This document shows, one piece after another, positions 14,199-23,332 of a stretch of DNA of 44,430 nt (position 1 is the stretch's first letter; every line of letters starts with the position of its first letter). The translations under genes were made by a program, and so were the position numbers. A model generated the notes under the pieces. It was not told where the DNA came from. It searched no databases and was given only the letters and a program-made list of their open reading frames with translations. This stretch comes from a virus: the IMG/VR virus record IMGVR_UViG_3300042922_000561, positions 1 through 44,430 of that record; one strand, written 5' to 3'.

Positions 14199-14831
14199 TT
14201 AATATTTTGAAATGTTTTTAAGTTTTACACCTCTCCTTTGTTTTGTCCGGGCCTCATTTTTACAATGCTTGCAAGAACAATCCGTTATACAATCGCATAT
14301 ATTGCAATCTTTTATTACCTCACAATTTTTGACGCTGCAAAGATATTCCTTAGTCAATTTGAAATAATATTCCGCATTACTCCGCTGTTCAATGTCTATA
14401 TTTTTCAACTCTTTAGGATCTACAGGAACAGAATCCTGATTAAGTTTTTGAACTACTCCAAAAGGAGTATCAACAAAAGAATGCTTATGCATGTAAGCGC
14501 CGTATGCCCAATGAACCAATGACCTTTTTAAACCAAAATGCATTTTTGTTTCACCGTCACAAGCTTTATAGCGTCCGCCTATGAACAAATGTCTTAAAAC
14601 GTCCTCTTCCTGTTCGCTGCAAGTTCCGCTTTCACCTTTAATAGCATACCCTTGACAGTATTTCAATAACTTATCAAATAAACACGGGCCAATTTTATCA
14701 AGTAATGAAAGATTCTGTTGCTCCCGGATATACTGGGTTAACTGATCCCAATCACAAGACTTTGAAATCTGAACTATAGATTCAAAATCCTCTTTGCAAA
14801 TAAGCAGCGGTTCAAGTTCTCTATTTTTCAT
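14199..14831 (-). CDS. Cys-rich hypothetical protein next to the portal
   Basis: The protein has 210 residues and overlaps the portal gene end by 11 bp. The body is helical; the C-terminus has a dense Cys cluster (CEVIKDCNICDCITDCSCKHC) suited to binding metal. The basic tail follows. The family was not recognised. Its place after the portal fits a head-tail connector or accessory head protein, but that is only context. Confidence 0.6.
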   Translation of the reverse strand: MKNRELEPLLICKEDFESIVQISKSCDWDQLTQYIREQQNLSLLDKIGPCLFDKLLKYCQGYAIKGESGTCSEQEEDVLRHLFIGGRYKACDGETKMHFGLKRSLVHWAYGAYMHKHSFVDTPFGVVQKLNQDSVPVDPKELKNIDIEQRSNAEYYFKLTKEYLCSVKNCEVIKDCNICDCITDCSCKHCKNEARTKQRRGVKLKNISKY

Positions 14832-15999
14832 TTGTCCCAGTATTATTAATAATGTCGCTTACTCCTAATTGCGTGATAGAAAAATCACCATCAAAAAAAT
14901 TATCCATCATATAGGCAACAGCTTCACGTAGATGTAACGTTTCCTCGTTGTAATAACTAACAGCTTGTTTTAATGCTTCACCTGAATTTGCAAAAACTGA
15001 TTCCGTTTGATCTATTAGGATTTTAGGAATACAAAGGAACGCCTTTCTAATATTATTAGATATTGATTCTTTGTCTGTGTCAAAACGTTTTGTGTCGAAA
15101 TTTCCCTTTAATGAAACTGTAGTGAATAGTTTTTCGGGATCTTCAATCTCGCCTTGAGGTGTAAACAAATAAACTGATGCTGTATTTTCAGCACCAAGCC
15201 ACCCTTTGACATCTTTTGCCAATTCCTCCGCACTTTCTTCATCTAGGCCATTAGCAACCAAGATTGTTTTTTCAAGGAACCCATTTCGAACGTTACTATT
15301 CGTGTACAGTGAAAAACGATATTCAGAATCACAGTCATTGTAAACTGGATCTATCCAGGCATCAGAATAAACCTGATCATCATCTAAGTTTAAATAGAAA
15401 ACCTGTCCCCGGTAATCGGTCACTAAATTTGATTCGTCACTTGTTTCACGCTTTTTATCGGCAACGTCGGCGGCCCTTTGTTGAAGTATTACTTCATCGT
15501 TTCTGTTGAACGGATAAAACCACCGGCAAGAAGTATCGCTTTTACTAAACCCTTTGCCCTCATCTTCCCAATCTTTCATATAATAACACCCTGGAAATCC
15601 GTTGCTATCTTCTTTTGACTTTCTCATCTTTTTATAAGGAAGTACCTCAAGATAGTTTACTGATCCAAAGATGTCATAATTCACATGCACAAATACACCT
15701 CTATGAGTTGATAAAGATTTTGCAACTTTATTCAAAAACTGGTACCCTTTCATACCAGTTTTTGTATTTACAACAAGTTCGTTAAATTCTTTATTGACAA
15801 AACCCCTACCGACAATAAACGCGCGCATTTTCTTGGAAGCAGCGGAAGCGGTAACAGAATTTTTCTGAACCAACTCAACCCGGTTGGGGTAAAGGTTATC
15901 ACTGTCCTGTGAATAAATTCTATCTTCACCAGTCGGTACAACTTTCCTACTGAAAAGTTCAACTATTGAAGCTACGAATTTGCCGATCTTGTTTGCCAT
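14821..15999 (-). CDS. Portal protein
   Basis: The protein has 392 residues. It has typical HK97-type portal features: an N-terminal NLYPNRVELVQ, FIVGRGF, a middle beta region, and a C-terminal helical region with IPKILID and FANSGEALKQAVSYYNEE. The dodecameric portal forms the DNA channel at one capsid vertex and docks terminase. Its gene lies downstream of the capsid gene and about 14 kb from terminase, unlike the usual terminase-portal-protease-capsid order. Confidence 0.85.
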   Translation of the reverse strand: MANKIGKFVASIVELFSRKVVPTGEDRIYSQDSDNLYPNRVELVQKNSVTASAASKKMRAFIVGRGFVNKEFNELVVNTKTGMKGYQFLNKVAKSLSTHRGVFVHVNYDIFGSVNYLEVLPYKKMRKSKEDSNGFPGCYYMKDWEDEGKGFSKSDTSCRWFYPFNRNDEVILQQRAADVADKKRETSDESNLVTDYRGQVFYLNLDDDQVYSDAWIDPVYNDCDSEYRFSLYTNSNVRNGFLEKTILVANGLDEESAEELAKDVKGWLGAENTASVYLFTPQGEIEDPEKLFTTVSLKGNFDTKRFDTDKESISNNIRKAFLCIPKILIDQTESVFANSGEALKQAVSYYNEETLHLREAVAYMMDNFFDGDFSITQLGVSDIINNTGTNEK

Positions 16000-16006
16000 T
16001 TTTTAC

Positions 16007-16564
16007 TTATTTGCTGTCGTTGTTTTCGTTTTCTTTATTTTCATCACCTTCTTTGCTGTCAGCATCTGTAGAAGGTTCTTTTGCGCCTTCTTGTGCGGAC
16101 GCTGTAGGTTTACCTTTGCCTTTACGGTTTGAAGCTTTTGGCTTTGGCTCTTTAGCATCCGCGCTGCTGTTAGGTAATTTTGCAAAGAAAGCTTTTCTTT
16201 CTTTTACCTTTTCAGGTTCAGCCGGGTAATTGATCCAGGTATTCCACTCTTCATCACTTGAATTTTTATCAAGGATTTTTTCATCGAAAAACAATCTTAG
16301 TCTTTCATCTTTTAATTCATAAGTTGATTTTGAATTTGACATAATCTTTCTTTTTATAGTTTTACTGTTATTTAATACATATGTTCTCCACCGTCCAAAT
16401 GTTGTATTAAAGGAGCACCCAAAACAATTATTTGGGAGCTTGCAATCATGGTATAGTTCGCAAATATCCTCTTCAACATATTGTTTAAATAGGGAGAAAA
16501 GACCAGCGTCATTTCTGATCTTTTCTGAACCCATATTGATTAATTGCTCTTTTGTGTACTTCAT
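16007..16564 (-). CDS. Hypothetical Cys-motif protein with disordered acidic/basic tail
   Basis: The protein has 185 residues. The N-terminal part has CELYHDCKLPNNCFGC, a likely metal site. The last ~50 residues are low complexity (Lys, Glu, Asp, Ser, Ala). An internal ATG (Met75, at 16342) follows an A-rich stretch AAAAAGAAAGATT and could start a shorter product. It lies between the tail tube candidate and the portal, so a connector or decoration role is possible. Confidence 0.6.
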   Translation of the reverse strand: MKYTKEQLINMGSEKIRNDAGLFSLFKQYVEEDICELYHDCKLPNNCFGCSFNTTFGRWRTYVLNNSKTIKRKIMSNSKSTYELKDERLRLFFDEKILDKNSSDEEWNTWINYPAEPEKVKERKAFFAKLPNSSADAKEPKPKASNRKGKGKPTASAQEGAKEPSTDADSKEGDENKENENNDSK

Positions 16565-16565
16565 T

Positions 16566-17180
16566 TTATCCTAATGAATCGAACCAAGCCTTAGTTGTTG
16601 CGTAATCTGTTTTCAAGAATGTCAACGGCGGGTATGGCTCCAAATCAGGATCAAGTGAAGATAATGGAATAATAGAGTTACCGTTATTCTCATTAACTGC
16701 AAAAGCCATATCCGCAATTTTTAAACCTGCGTCCCATCCAAGAACTACGAATGCACTTGCTTTGTCAACACCTTTGAAATTTTGTTCCACAATAGCGATA
16801 ACCTCAGCACCATTTGCAAAGTCTTTGATATTACACAATGTTTGTTGCGACAACCCTTGAGCAAATAAGTTCACAGTATGTGTGAAGTATGTTCCGAAAT
16901 CGGTGTTTGTAGTTGTGAAACCAAAATCAAGTAAGCGTTTACCTGGAATACCCTGAACCGTAATAGCGGCCATTGTTCCTGGATCTGTTGCAGACGATGT
17001 GATTAAATTAGCACATCCTGTTGCCGGCGGAACCGGCGCGCGTGTTACTGTCCATTCTGTAGGATCAATATCACACCTGTTTATTAATTTAACGGTTTGA
17101 ACAATACCGCCGATTGCTTTATTATTACAATCGTAGGTCATATTGTTACTGACAACCGCGCAAATTCCTGTACATGCCAT
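16566..17180 (-). CDS. Probable major tail tube protein
   Basis: The protein has 204 residues, beta-rich, with no helical core, and rich in Cys (six). Length, composition and position next to the capsid gene fit a major tail protein or a head decoration protein. The segment FVVLGWDAGLKIADM resembles tail tube proteins of Bacteroidota phages as I recall them. The long-tailed assignment is supported by the large tape measure gene. Alternative: a capsid vertex or decoration protein. Confidence 0.55.
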   Translation of the reverse strand: MACTGICAVVSNNMTYDCNNKAIGGIVQTVKLINRCDIDPTEWTVTRAPVPPATGCANLITSSATDPGTMAAITVQGIPGKRLLDFGFTTTNTDFGTYFTHTVNLFAQGLSQQTLCNIKDFANGAEVIAIVEQNFKGVDKASAFVVLGWDAGLKIADMAFAVNENNGNSIIPLSSLDPDLEPYPPLTFLKTDYATTKAWFDSLG

Positions 17181-17199
17181 ATTTTTAAACCTCCCTTCG

Positions 17200-18270
17200 T
17201 TAAATTGCTAGTGCAAAATCTTTGTCAAAAATTACTTTCGCGTCGAACGATGTAGCTACGTCGATATAGATTTTTTTATCTTTTTTCTCGTACCACATAT
17301 CAAACTCGCGGAAGGCGTCGCCGTCACATGTACCCATTGGTTTATTGGCTTTGTAAGTCAATACTGCACGGTGTGGATTTGGCAAGTTTGCAGTTCCCGC
17401 AATTGATTGCTGCCACTCGATGATTCCCGCCCATTCGTTACGAACTACGATAGGAATACCCATGTAATTCAAGTTTGAGAATGCATATCGTGAAGCTGTT
17501 ACGCCGTCAGTTGCTGAAAAACAACAGTTCTCTTCTTTGTTAGTTTGAAGCCAGTTCAAATAGTTGAAGGCCAACGCCGGTGTCATATCAATATGCAAAT
17601 TGTTTTTGCTGAACAATTGAGGATTTACAATTGAGATGTAAGCCCAAAATTTACGCAAGATTTCAATAGCTCTGTCCGGCGCAAGGTTCATTTGGTCTGC
17701 AACTGTTGCCGCTGAATTTTCAGGAATGACATAACGGTTAGCCGCTGTAGGCGGAGCCAAAGCAATCCATTGTTGGAATAATCCGTCAATACCTGCATAA
17801 TCAGGGTTTGTATTTGTGCTTGTATCAAAATAACCGATACGCCATTGAGATGCGTTGAAAGATTTGTTTACCTGGTCTACTAAGAAAACCATATAGGCAT
17901 CTTTCATGTTTTTGTAATCGTGGCAATTCAAGCCCCAAAACTCGCGGAAATCACAAGCAAGATTTTGTTTACAGATCACTAAACGACAATCGTAGTCTTT
18001 AGGATTCCATAGCTTTTTTGAAGATGTAGTTCCAACGTCACAAGCATTACTTTCACAATTGCCCTTTGAAACTTTCATGAAACCGTAATCCGGTTTAGCG
18101 TCAATAATAGGGATTGGAGTATTAGCACGGATTTCAGTCATCACGTTGTGATGAGCCGGGAAACTTTCGTCCTCAAGATAAGAAGTAAAAACGGTGTTAC
18201 TGATGTTTAGTTTATCAGCATCACACAACGTATTTACGTTGTCTAATAAGTTATCGATGTTAATAGCCAT
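17200..18270 (-). CDS. Major capsid protein
   Basis: The protein has 356 residues. It follows directly after the protease/scaffold gene, the usual place for the capsid protein. It has no N-terminal delta domain, fitting a separate scaffold. Ten Cys residues are spread over the protein, including NCESNACD, CRLVICKQNLAC and ENCCF, which is unusual and could mean disulphide or metal stabilisation. Assignment rests on position, length and overall composition. Confidence 0.8.
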   Translation of the reverse strand: MAINIDNLLDNVNTLCDADKLNISNTVFTSYLEDESFPAHHNVMTEIRANTPIPIIDAKPDYGFMKVSKGNCESNACDVGTTSSKKLWNPKDYDCRLVICKQNLACDFREFWGLNCHDYKNMKDAYMVFLVDQVNKSFNASQWRIGYFDTSTNTNPDYAGIDGLFQQWIALAPPTAANRYVIPENSAATVADQMNLAPDRAIEILRKFWAYISIVNPQLFSKNNLHIDMTPALAFNYLNWLQTNKEENCCFSATDGVTASRYAFSNLNYMGIPIVVRNEWAGIIEWQQSIAGTANLPNPHRAVLTYKANKPMGTCDGDAFREFDMWYEKKDKKIYIDVATSFDAKVIFDKDFALAI

Positions 18271-18289
18271 TTTTTATTTAAATTTAAAT

Positions 18290-18856
18290 TTACTTTCCTT
18301 TTTGTTTGTACTTCATCACGTTTTCACGCAAGTTTTTGGTTTCAAGCGGCCCATCATCATTACCATTGCCGGCGCTTTTTGTACGGTCAGGGTTTTCCTC
18401 TTCGTCGTTAGCGGTTGTATATTCTGAGATAAGTCCGCCCAAGTTTTTCATTTTCAAATTAAGGCCCGATAAAGATTTCTTCATCTCTGCAATGTCTTTG
18501 CCTTGATCTTCCAACTTAGTATTTTGAGCGGCAAGTTCTTCTTTCAAACGTTGGTTTTCGGCTTGCAACTCTTCCATAGTTGTAGTCTCTTCCTCTTCTT
18601 TTTCAACGATTTCAGAAAGTACACCACTTGTGAAAACAAATGTACGGCCGTCGGCCATTAGGATTGATCCGTCCGCCGGTTTGCCGTCAATTTCACCTTT
18701 ATCACCAACGCTTGGTTCTTGACCCTCTTCCAGGTCAGGGAAAACTACAGGCTCATTTGTTGAAGTGTTTAATTCAACCGCGTTTTCAGCCTCAACAGAA
18801 TTAAAGGCTCGCATGAGTTTATTTAAAAACCCTTGATCAACTGGTTTCTTTTTCAT
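18290..18856 (-). CDS. Nested scaffold protein (internal in-frame start)
   Basis: Codon 199 of the protease gene is ATG, giving MKKKPVDQGFLNKLM and a 188-residue product. It is preceded by an A-rich stretch (ACAATAATACAAAT) like the translation leaders before other genes here. The Asn-rich linker of the long protein is simply this A-rich leader translated. Nested scaffolds inside the protease gene are known from lambda C/Nu3. Expression of the short form is inferred. Confidence 0.55.
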   Translation of the reverse strand: MKKKPVDQGFLNKLMRAFNSVEAENAVELNTSTNEPVVFPDLEEGQEPSVGDKGEIDGKPADGSILMADGRTFVFTSGVLSEIVEKEEEETTTMEELQAENQRLKEELAAQNTKLEDQGKDIAEMKKSLSGLNLKMKNLGGLISEYTTANDEEENPDRTKSAGNGNDDGPLETKNLRENVMKYKQKGK

Positions 18857-19450
18857 ATTTGTATTATTGTTTTTATTGTTATTTGTGTTTGCAATTTTTC
18901 TTGTTAGGGACTGAACCAAAGCAGCCGGGCGAACTATCTCTTCGATTTCAGTTGCGAATCTGATACGTACGCATTCATCAGGTTCGATAAATGTATCGGC
19001 GTTCATCCATTCGCGGGCCTCTTCATAGGTGAGTTCAGTGTGTTCAGCGTAAAACAAACCGATTTTCTTATTGATCATCTCCAAATCAGCCGCATCCTTT
19101 TGCAGTTGGTTTGCATCACCTACAGTATAGGCCCAAGCGTTGTGAATAAAAGGAGATAAATATCTGTTTGCTATACGAGAATCGCCGGCCAGGAAGATAA
19201 CAGTTGCTATTGAGTAGCACCGGCCCTTTGCGTATGTAGTGATATGGGCCTCATATTTAGCCGCATACTTTCTTAATGCAACATACATCATGAAACCCTC
19301 ATCGACATCACCGCCGGGAGAATTTATGTTAACTATCAAATCGTCTCCATTAGCGTTTTCAAGCTGCCTATCTAATTCGGCACAACAGTAATACCCCTGA
19401 TATCCGTCGTACGGTATTACTTCACCTGATATATTAATTTCAAATGCCAT
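18290..19450 (-). CDS. Prohead protease (ClpP/S14-like) fused to a scaffold domain
   Basis: The protein has 386 residues. The N-terminal ~180 residues are a ClpP-like serine protease: oxyanion motif NINSPGG (41-47), nucleophile Ser80 in RCYSIA, His103 in FIHNAW, and a third residue probably Asp119 or Asp122. An Asn-rich linker (~188-198) leads to a scaffold-like part with a coiled coil (LQAENQRLKEELAAQNTKLE). It should mature the prohead and guide capsid assembly. A nested start at Met199 is likely. A perfect hairpin lies 8 bp upstream of the start codon. Confidence 0.88.
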   Translation of the reverse strand: MAFEINISGEVIPYDGYQGYYCCAELDRQLENANGDDLIVNINSPGGDVDEGFMMYVALRKYAAKYEAHITTYAKGRCYSIATVIFLAGDSRIANRYLSPFIHNAWAYTVGDANQLQKDAADLEMINKKIGLFYAEHTELTYEEAREWMNADTFIEPDECVRIRFATEIEEIVRPAALVQSLTRKIANTNNNKNNNTNMKKKPVDQGFLNKLMRAFNSVEAENAVELNTSTNEPVVFPDLEEGQEPSVGDKGEIDGKPADGSILMADGRTFVFTSGVLSEIVEKEEEETTTMEELQAENQRLKEELAAQNTKLEDQGKDIAEMKKSLSGLNLKMKNLGGLISEYTTANDEEENPDRTKSAGNGNDDGPLETKNLRENVMKYKQKGK

Positions 19451-19458
19451 ATAACAAA

Positions 19459-19483
19459 ATTGACCAATAAAGCATTGGTCAAT
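19459..19483 (-). promoter_or_regulatory. Perfect hairpin just before the protease start codon
   Basis: ATTGACCAAT and ATTGGTCAAT form a perfect 10-bp stem with a 5-nt loop, followed on the minus strand by TTTTG and then the ATG at 19450. It could be a weak terminator or attenuator, or could lower translation of the protease relative to the capsid genes. The rest of the gap 19451-19557 shows no gene. Confidence 0.55.
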
Positions 19484-19557
19484 TCAGTCAATATTCTGAT
19501 GTAATGGAATGAAAATGTAAGTTGCTGATAATTAGTTAAGTTAAATTTGAAGTTAAT

Positions 19558-19800
19558 TTAATTAGGCGCCGGGCTTTCCATTACCTTAATAGCTCTTTGA
19601 ACTGTGCTAACACTTGTTTTTGTGACATCAGCTGTGTAAAATTCTCTTTTTCTCTTAGATCCGAGCTTTTTACAGTCAACGAAAACGACATAAATATTTA
19701 GATATGTCAAGTATGTAGGTGGGACGGCTCCTATTTTAATAAGCCTTCTTACAACTTCAAGATTGTCTTGTATTAATTCATGTGTTTTCATATATCCCAT
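19558..19800 (-). CDS. Small helix-turn-helix-like protein
   Basis: The protein has 80 residues; a second ATG three codons in is an alternative start. The C-terminal TADVTKTSVSTVQRAIKVM reads as a helix-turn-helix of the type found in small regulators. It lies between the tail genes and the head genes and overlaps the upstream gene by 13 bp. It might tune head gene expression, but no operator was found. Confidence 0.55.
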   Translation of the reverse strand: MGYMKTHELIQDNLEVVRRLIKIGAVPPTYLTYLNIYVVFVDCKKLGSKRKREFYTADVTKTSVSTVQRAIKVMESPAPN

Positions 19801-20078
19801 TTTTTAAGTTTGCAAGTTTCTTCAAATTGTCTTGTGAGGTATGGAAGTGAGCACCCGCAAACGCCACAACAACGTTCACTTATATGGGGTAAAACTTCAT
19901 CTTTTATACGTAATTCAGGAATAGGCTCTTCAACATTATGTGGACAGGTCTTACAAACTTCCGCCCTTATTTCAGCAACTTCATCAGCTAGTCCCGTTGT
20001 CATATTATGGCGCCCCTTAAGGACGCCTTTAATATTTACATTCTTTAATTTTTTTAATACGCTTTCAAGTTTATTCAT
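19788..20078 (-). CDS. Small zinc-binding-type protein
   Basis: The protein has 96 residues. Four or more Cys in CKTCPHN and CCGVCGC form a rubredoxin or zinc-ribbon-like pattern. The N-terminus is basic. No known phage family was identified. It sits right after the tape measure gene, so it may be a tail or assembly accessory protein. Confidence 0.6.
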   Translation of the reverse strand: MNKLESVLKKLKNVNIKGVLKGRHNMTTGLADEVAEIRAEVCKTCPHNVEEPIPELRIKDEVLPHISERCCGVCGCSLPYLTRQFEETCKLKKWDI

Positions 20079-20102
20079 ATCGTTTATAAAATTAATGAAA
20101 AA

Positions 20103-23100
20103 TTATGATGCTGACAATCTACTGATTAAAGATGAGGTTGTAGCATCGTCTACACCTTGACGAGTTCCGGCCCGGCTGCCTGCTTGAGAACCTTCACGAA
20201 CCGCATCACTAATTGTTTTTGCAAATGTGTCGTCAATTTGTTTCAATATTGTATTCTGAACCGTTGGTAAAACTGTAGTTCCCCCTACAACACCGCCAGT
20301 GGCATATCCTTTAATACCCAAAGCCCTGAAAGTAGCATCACCACCAAGGGCCGCTTGTTGTTTATCATTTAGAATAATTTCACCTTTCCTGGCCGTTATC
20401 AATACGTCGTCTCCATTACTCCGCTTTATAGGTATTCCGGTCACTACCTTACCACCTGTTGCAAATGGTGGCACCGCGTTAAGTGGCACAACTTCCTGAG
20501 CAACGGGCGCCGATTCAGTAGGATTTGAAGGTACTTCAATGCTAGTATTACCGCCGGTTATTCCAGTGATATTTGCAACACTTGCTAGACCAGTAGCCAA
20601 AGTAGTAGCCGCGGCAATCCACGACGCCGGTGGCGGCAAAGTCGCTAAAGCTTTGGTAACACCCAAGTATGTATTGATAGTGGCCTGGGCAATAGCTGCT
20701 GCTTTTCCGGCAATAGTTTCTTCACCTAATAATTGAGAAAGGGCGCCGGCAAGATCCGCCCGGCTTTGCCAAATAGCTTCATTCTTTTCTTTCTCAAGAA
20801 TCATTTCTGAGTTCTTTGCCTGTTGATTAATGTTCAATATGGCCTGATCTAACATAACTTGGTCGGTGTATGTTTGTCGGGCCTGGGCAAGATCTCGTTC
20901 CCTGGTCTGTTTAATTTGCTGTTCGCGGATCTCCCATTCATTTGCAAACCGTGCTTCAAGTGCTAACCGGTCACGTTCCTGGGCAAACTCAAGATTTTGA
21001 GCAGAACGTTCTTTCAATAACTCATCAGTCTCTTTGCGCAACTCAATTTCTTTTAATTGAAATTGATGCTGAATCTTGAGTGCATTATCTCTATAAGTTT
21101 GCTCATCAATAAGTCCCTTCTTAAACCGTTGAGACTCATAAGCCGCCCGCGCATCAGCTACAATTTTAGCTTGCCTAAGCTCCTCTTCCACCAGGGCCAA
21201 ACCTTTTGCTTTGGTCATAGTCAACTCAAGCTCGCTTTGATCTTCTATACGGGAAAGCTCGTAATCAAGATTAGCTTGAGCAATTTCAGCTTGACGTTCA
21301 CGTAACTGATTCGCTAATGTTACCATTGCGATATTAAATTCAGTTTGAGTGATTAGCCTGTTTTTCAATTGCTGCTTAAGAATCTTTTCTTGTCGTTGAG
21401 CGTATTCCTGTTCAAGTTCAAGTTGCTGTTCTAAGGATTTTGCCCGGCCATCGCCTTGAAGTTTGAATAGCTCAAGTTCATCTTGCATTTGTTTGATACG
21501 AGCCTCAGCGGCCGCCTTTGCTTGTTCAGCAGCTTCTTTTTGAAGAGCAACCCGATTTGTCAATTGTTCTGATTCCTGGCTTGTTATGCGTTCAGTAATT
21601 TCAAGCATTGCTTTCATTGCTTCCGCTTGAGCGTCCAAGTTTTCCTTAGTGGCATCATCTTGTTTTATCCTAAGATTGGCTACTTCCAAAGCCTGGGCCG
21701 CAATCCTTTGCTCAACTGCAAGCTGTTCTTTCAATAGGGCCGCAAGATCTTCATTAGCTTTTTGCCTTTGGGCAATAGTCAGATTTTCGTTATCCCTGAT
21801 TTGACGAAGCTTTTCCGCGTCCTGTTGGTATTTCAATTGCATTATCCCTTGCTTTCGTTGGGCCTCAGTAAGGTTCTGTTGCAACTTGGTCAAATGTTCC
21901 GCGTTCTTGGCGGCCGTCTCCATTTCCTTATTGAAATTTTTCATACCCTGGGCCGCTTTATCAAATCCGAGGAACTCCAAGGCGTTTGCAATATCGTCGA
22001 TTGCTTTTGTCGCAATTTGACCTAGCTTCTCAAAGCTCGCTATGAGTACATTCAATACAAACTCTCCAAGCGGTTCCAGGTAATCTAAAAGTTTTGCAAT
22101 TATACCGCCCAACTTTCCAAGAATTACACCAAGCTTGTTGCTTGCTTTTTCACTACTTGAAAGATATGCGACAAGTGAACCTAACAACACAACTATGGCC
22201 CCGATACCGGTACCGATCAAAGCAACCTTCAATAACTTCATTGATCCTGACAAAAGATTACTTGCAATGGCACTTGCTTTCTGAGCGCCGGTTAATCCCT
22301 CGGTTCCGGCTGTCAGATTCTTAAGGCTGTCAAAACCTTCTTTGAATTGGTTTTTCAAATTACCAAACACCGGGCCGAACGCCTGGAACACACCCCGCAT
22401 CTGATCGAATTGGCCATTGAATAAATCCATGTCGCCCAATGCGTCCTTTATGGCGTTGGCATAATCACCAATACCCATTTTTTGTTGCTCCATTTGGGAT
22501 ACGTTTGACTTGATGGTAGCGGTGTTCTCATCAATGCGTTGGTTCAAAAGAGCAATTTGCTTTTGGCCCTCTTCCGTGGTATGATCAATTTCATTACGGA
22601 TCTTTATCAACTCTGAATTCTGAGCTCGCAATTCCTTAACTCCCCGGGCCTCATTTGCCAAAGCTTTTTCAATACGCTCTTCAAGTGTTAATTCCTGTTG
22701 CAATTCACTACGTCGAGCCTTTATAGATGCAACGTTTGCATTGATCTGTTTGTTAAGCTCATTCAATAAAGCGGCGCCCTCTTCGGTACTACTGTCAACC
22801 CTGTCTCGTAAAGTTACCAAGGCTTTATTCTGTTCTTGAAGCTCGGTAATAGTGTTCGCGCTCCTGGCCATTATCTGATCAAATGCTTGTTGCTTTGTTA
22901 TAGCATCATTCGATGCATTAACGTTTGCCTCAAGGGCCTCATTTAGATTGTCAACGGCCTGGGCAGTGTTTTGCGTTGATGTAGTTCCGGTTTCCATGCT
23001 TTGATTCAACCGGTCGTTGGCTGTAGCAGCATTTATGATAATTTGAGTTTCATTAGTTAGCTGCTGTTGCAACAAATTATTCATGCCTGCCAATTCTCTA

Positions 23101-23330
23101 CTCTTTTCTACTACTCTGCTCAGTATTCTAAAATGAGAATTTAAAGATTTTTCAAGTTTGTTTATAGAAACTACGTTATCAGCAAAAGCCTTGTCCAATT
23201 GTTTGCCCTGCTTAATAAGGTCTAATTGTTCCTTTTTAAGCTTTTCAATGGAATCTTGAAGCTTTGCAATATTGGTTTCTAAGGCATTCACATCAATTGA
23301 AAATGATGCCAGTTCAATTTTCTCTGCCAT
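20103..23330 (-). CDS. Tail tape measure protein
   Basis: The protein has 1,075 residues. The first ~300 and the middle (~480-860) are long coiled coils rich in Gln, Glu, Lys and Ala. A hydrophobic region at ~360-400 (VALIGTGIGAIVVLLGSLVAYL) and one near ~890-960 fit membrane-active segments. The C-terminus has Gly-rich FATGGKVVTGIP and GYATGGVVGG repeats typical of tape measures. It sets tail length and helps inject DNA. At the usual ~0.15 nm per residue it would suggest a tail of roughly 160 nm. Confidence 0.95.
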   Translation of the reverse strand: MAEKIELASFSIDVNALETNIAKLQDSIEKLKKEQLDLIKQGKQLDKAFADNVVSINKLEKSLNSHFRILSRVVEKSRELAGMNNLLQQQLTNETQIIINAATANDRLNQSMETGTTSTQNTAQAVDNLNEALEANVNASNDAITKQQAFDQIMARSANTITELQEQNKALVTLRDRVDSSTEEGAALLNELNKQINANVASIKARRSELQQELTLEERIEKALANEARGVKELRAQNSELIKIRNEIDHTTEEGQKQIALLNQRIDENTATIKSNVSQMEQQKMGIGDYANAIKDALGDMDLFNGQFDQMRGVFQAFGPVFGNLKNQFKEGFDSLKNLTAGTEGLTGAQKASAIASNLLSGSMKLLKVALIGTGIGAIVVLLGSLVAYLSSSEKASNKLGVILGKLGGIIAKLLDYLEPLGEFVLNVLIASFEKLGQIATKAIDDIANALEFLGFDKAAQGMKNFNKEMETAAKNAEHLTKLQQNLTEAQRKQGIMQLKYQQDAEKLRQIRDNENLTIAQRQKANEDLAALLKEQLAVEQRIAAQALEVANLRIKQDDATKENLDAQAEAMKAMLEITERITSQESEQLTNRVALQKEAAEQAKAAAEARIKQMQDELELFKLQGDGRAKSLEQQLELEQEYAQRQEKILKQQLKNRLITQTEFNIAMVTLANQLRERQAEIAQANLDYELSRIEDQSELELTMTKAKGLALVEEELRQAKIVADARAAYESQRFKKGLIDEQTYRDNALKIQHQFQLKEIELRKETDELLKERSAQNLEFAQERDRLALEARFANEWEIREQQIKQTRERDLAQARQTYTDQVMLDQAILNINQQAKNSEMILEKEKNEAIWQSRADLAGALSQLLGEETIAGKAAAIAQATINTYLGVTKALATLPPPASWIAAATTLATGLASVANITGITGGNTSIEVPSNPTESAPVAQEVVPLNAVPPFATGGKVVTGIPIKRSNGDDVLITARKGEIILNDKQQAALGGDATFRALGIKGYATGGVVGGTTVLPTVQNTILKQIDDTFAKTISDAVREGSQAGSRAGTRQGVDDATTSSLISRLSAS

Positions 23331-23332
23331 AT

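Noticed and set aside
20103-23330. Internal repeats of the tape measure as a repeat region or CRISPR-like array
   Set aside because: The repetition is at protein level (coiled-coil heptads), not a DNA repeat-spacer pattern.
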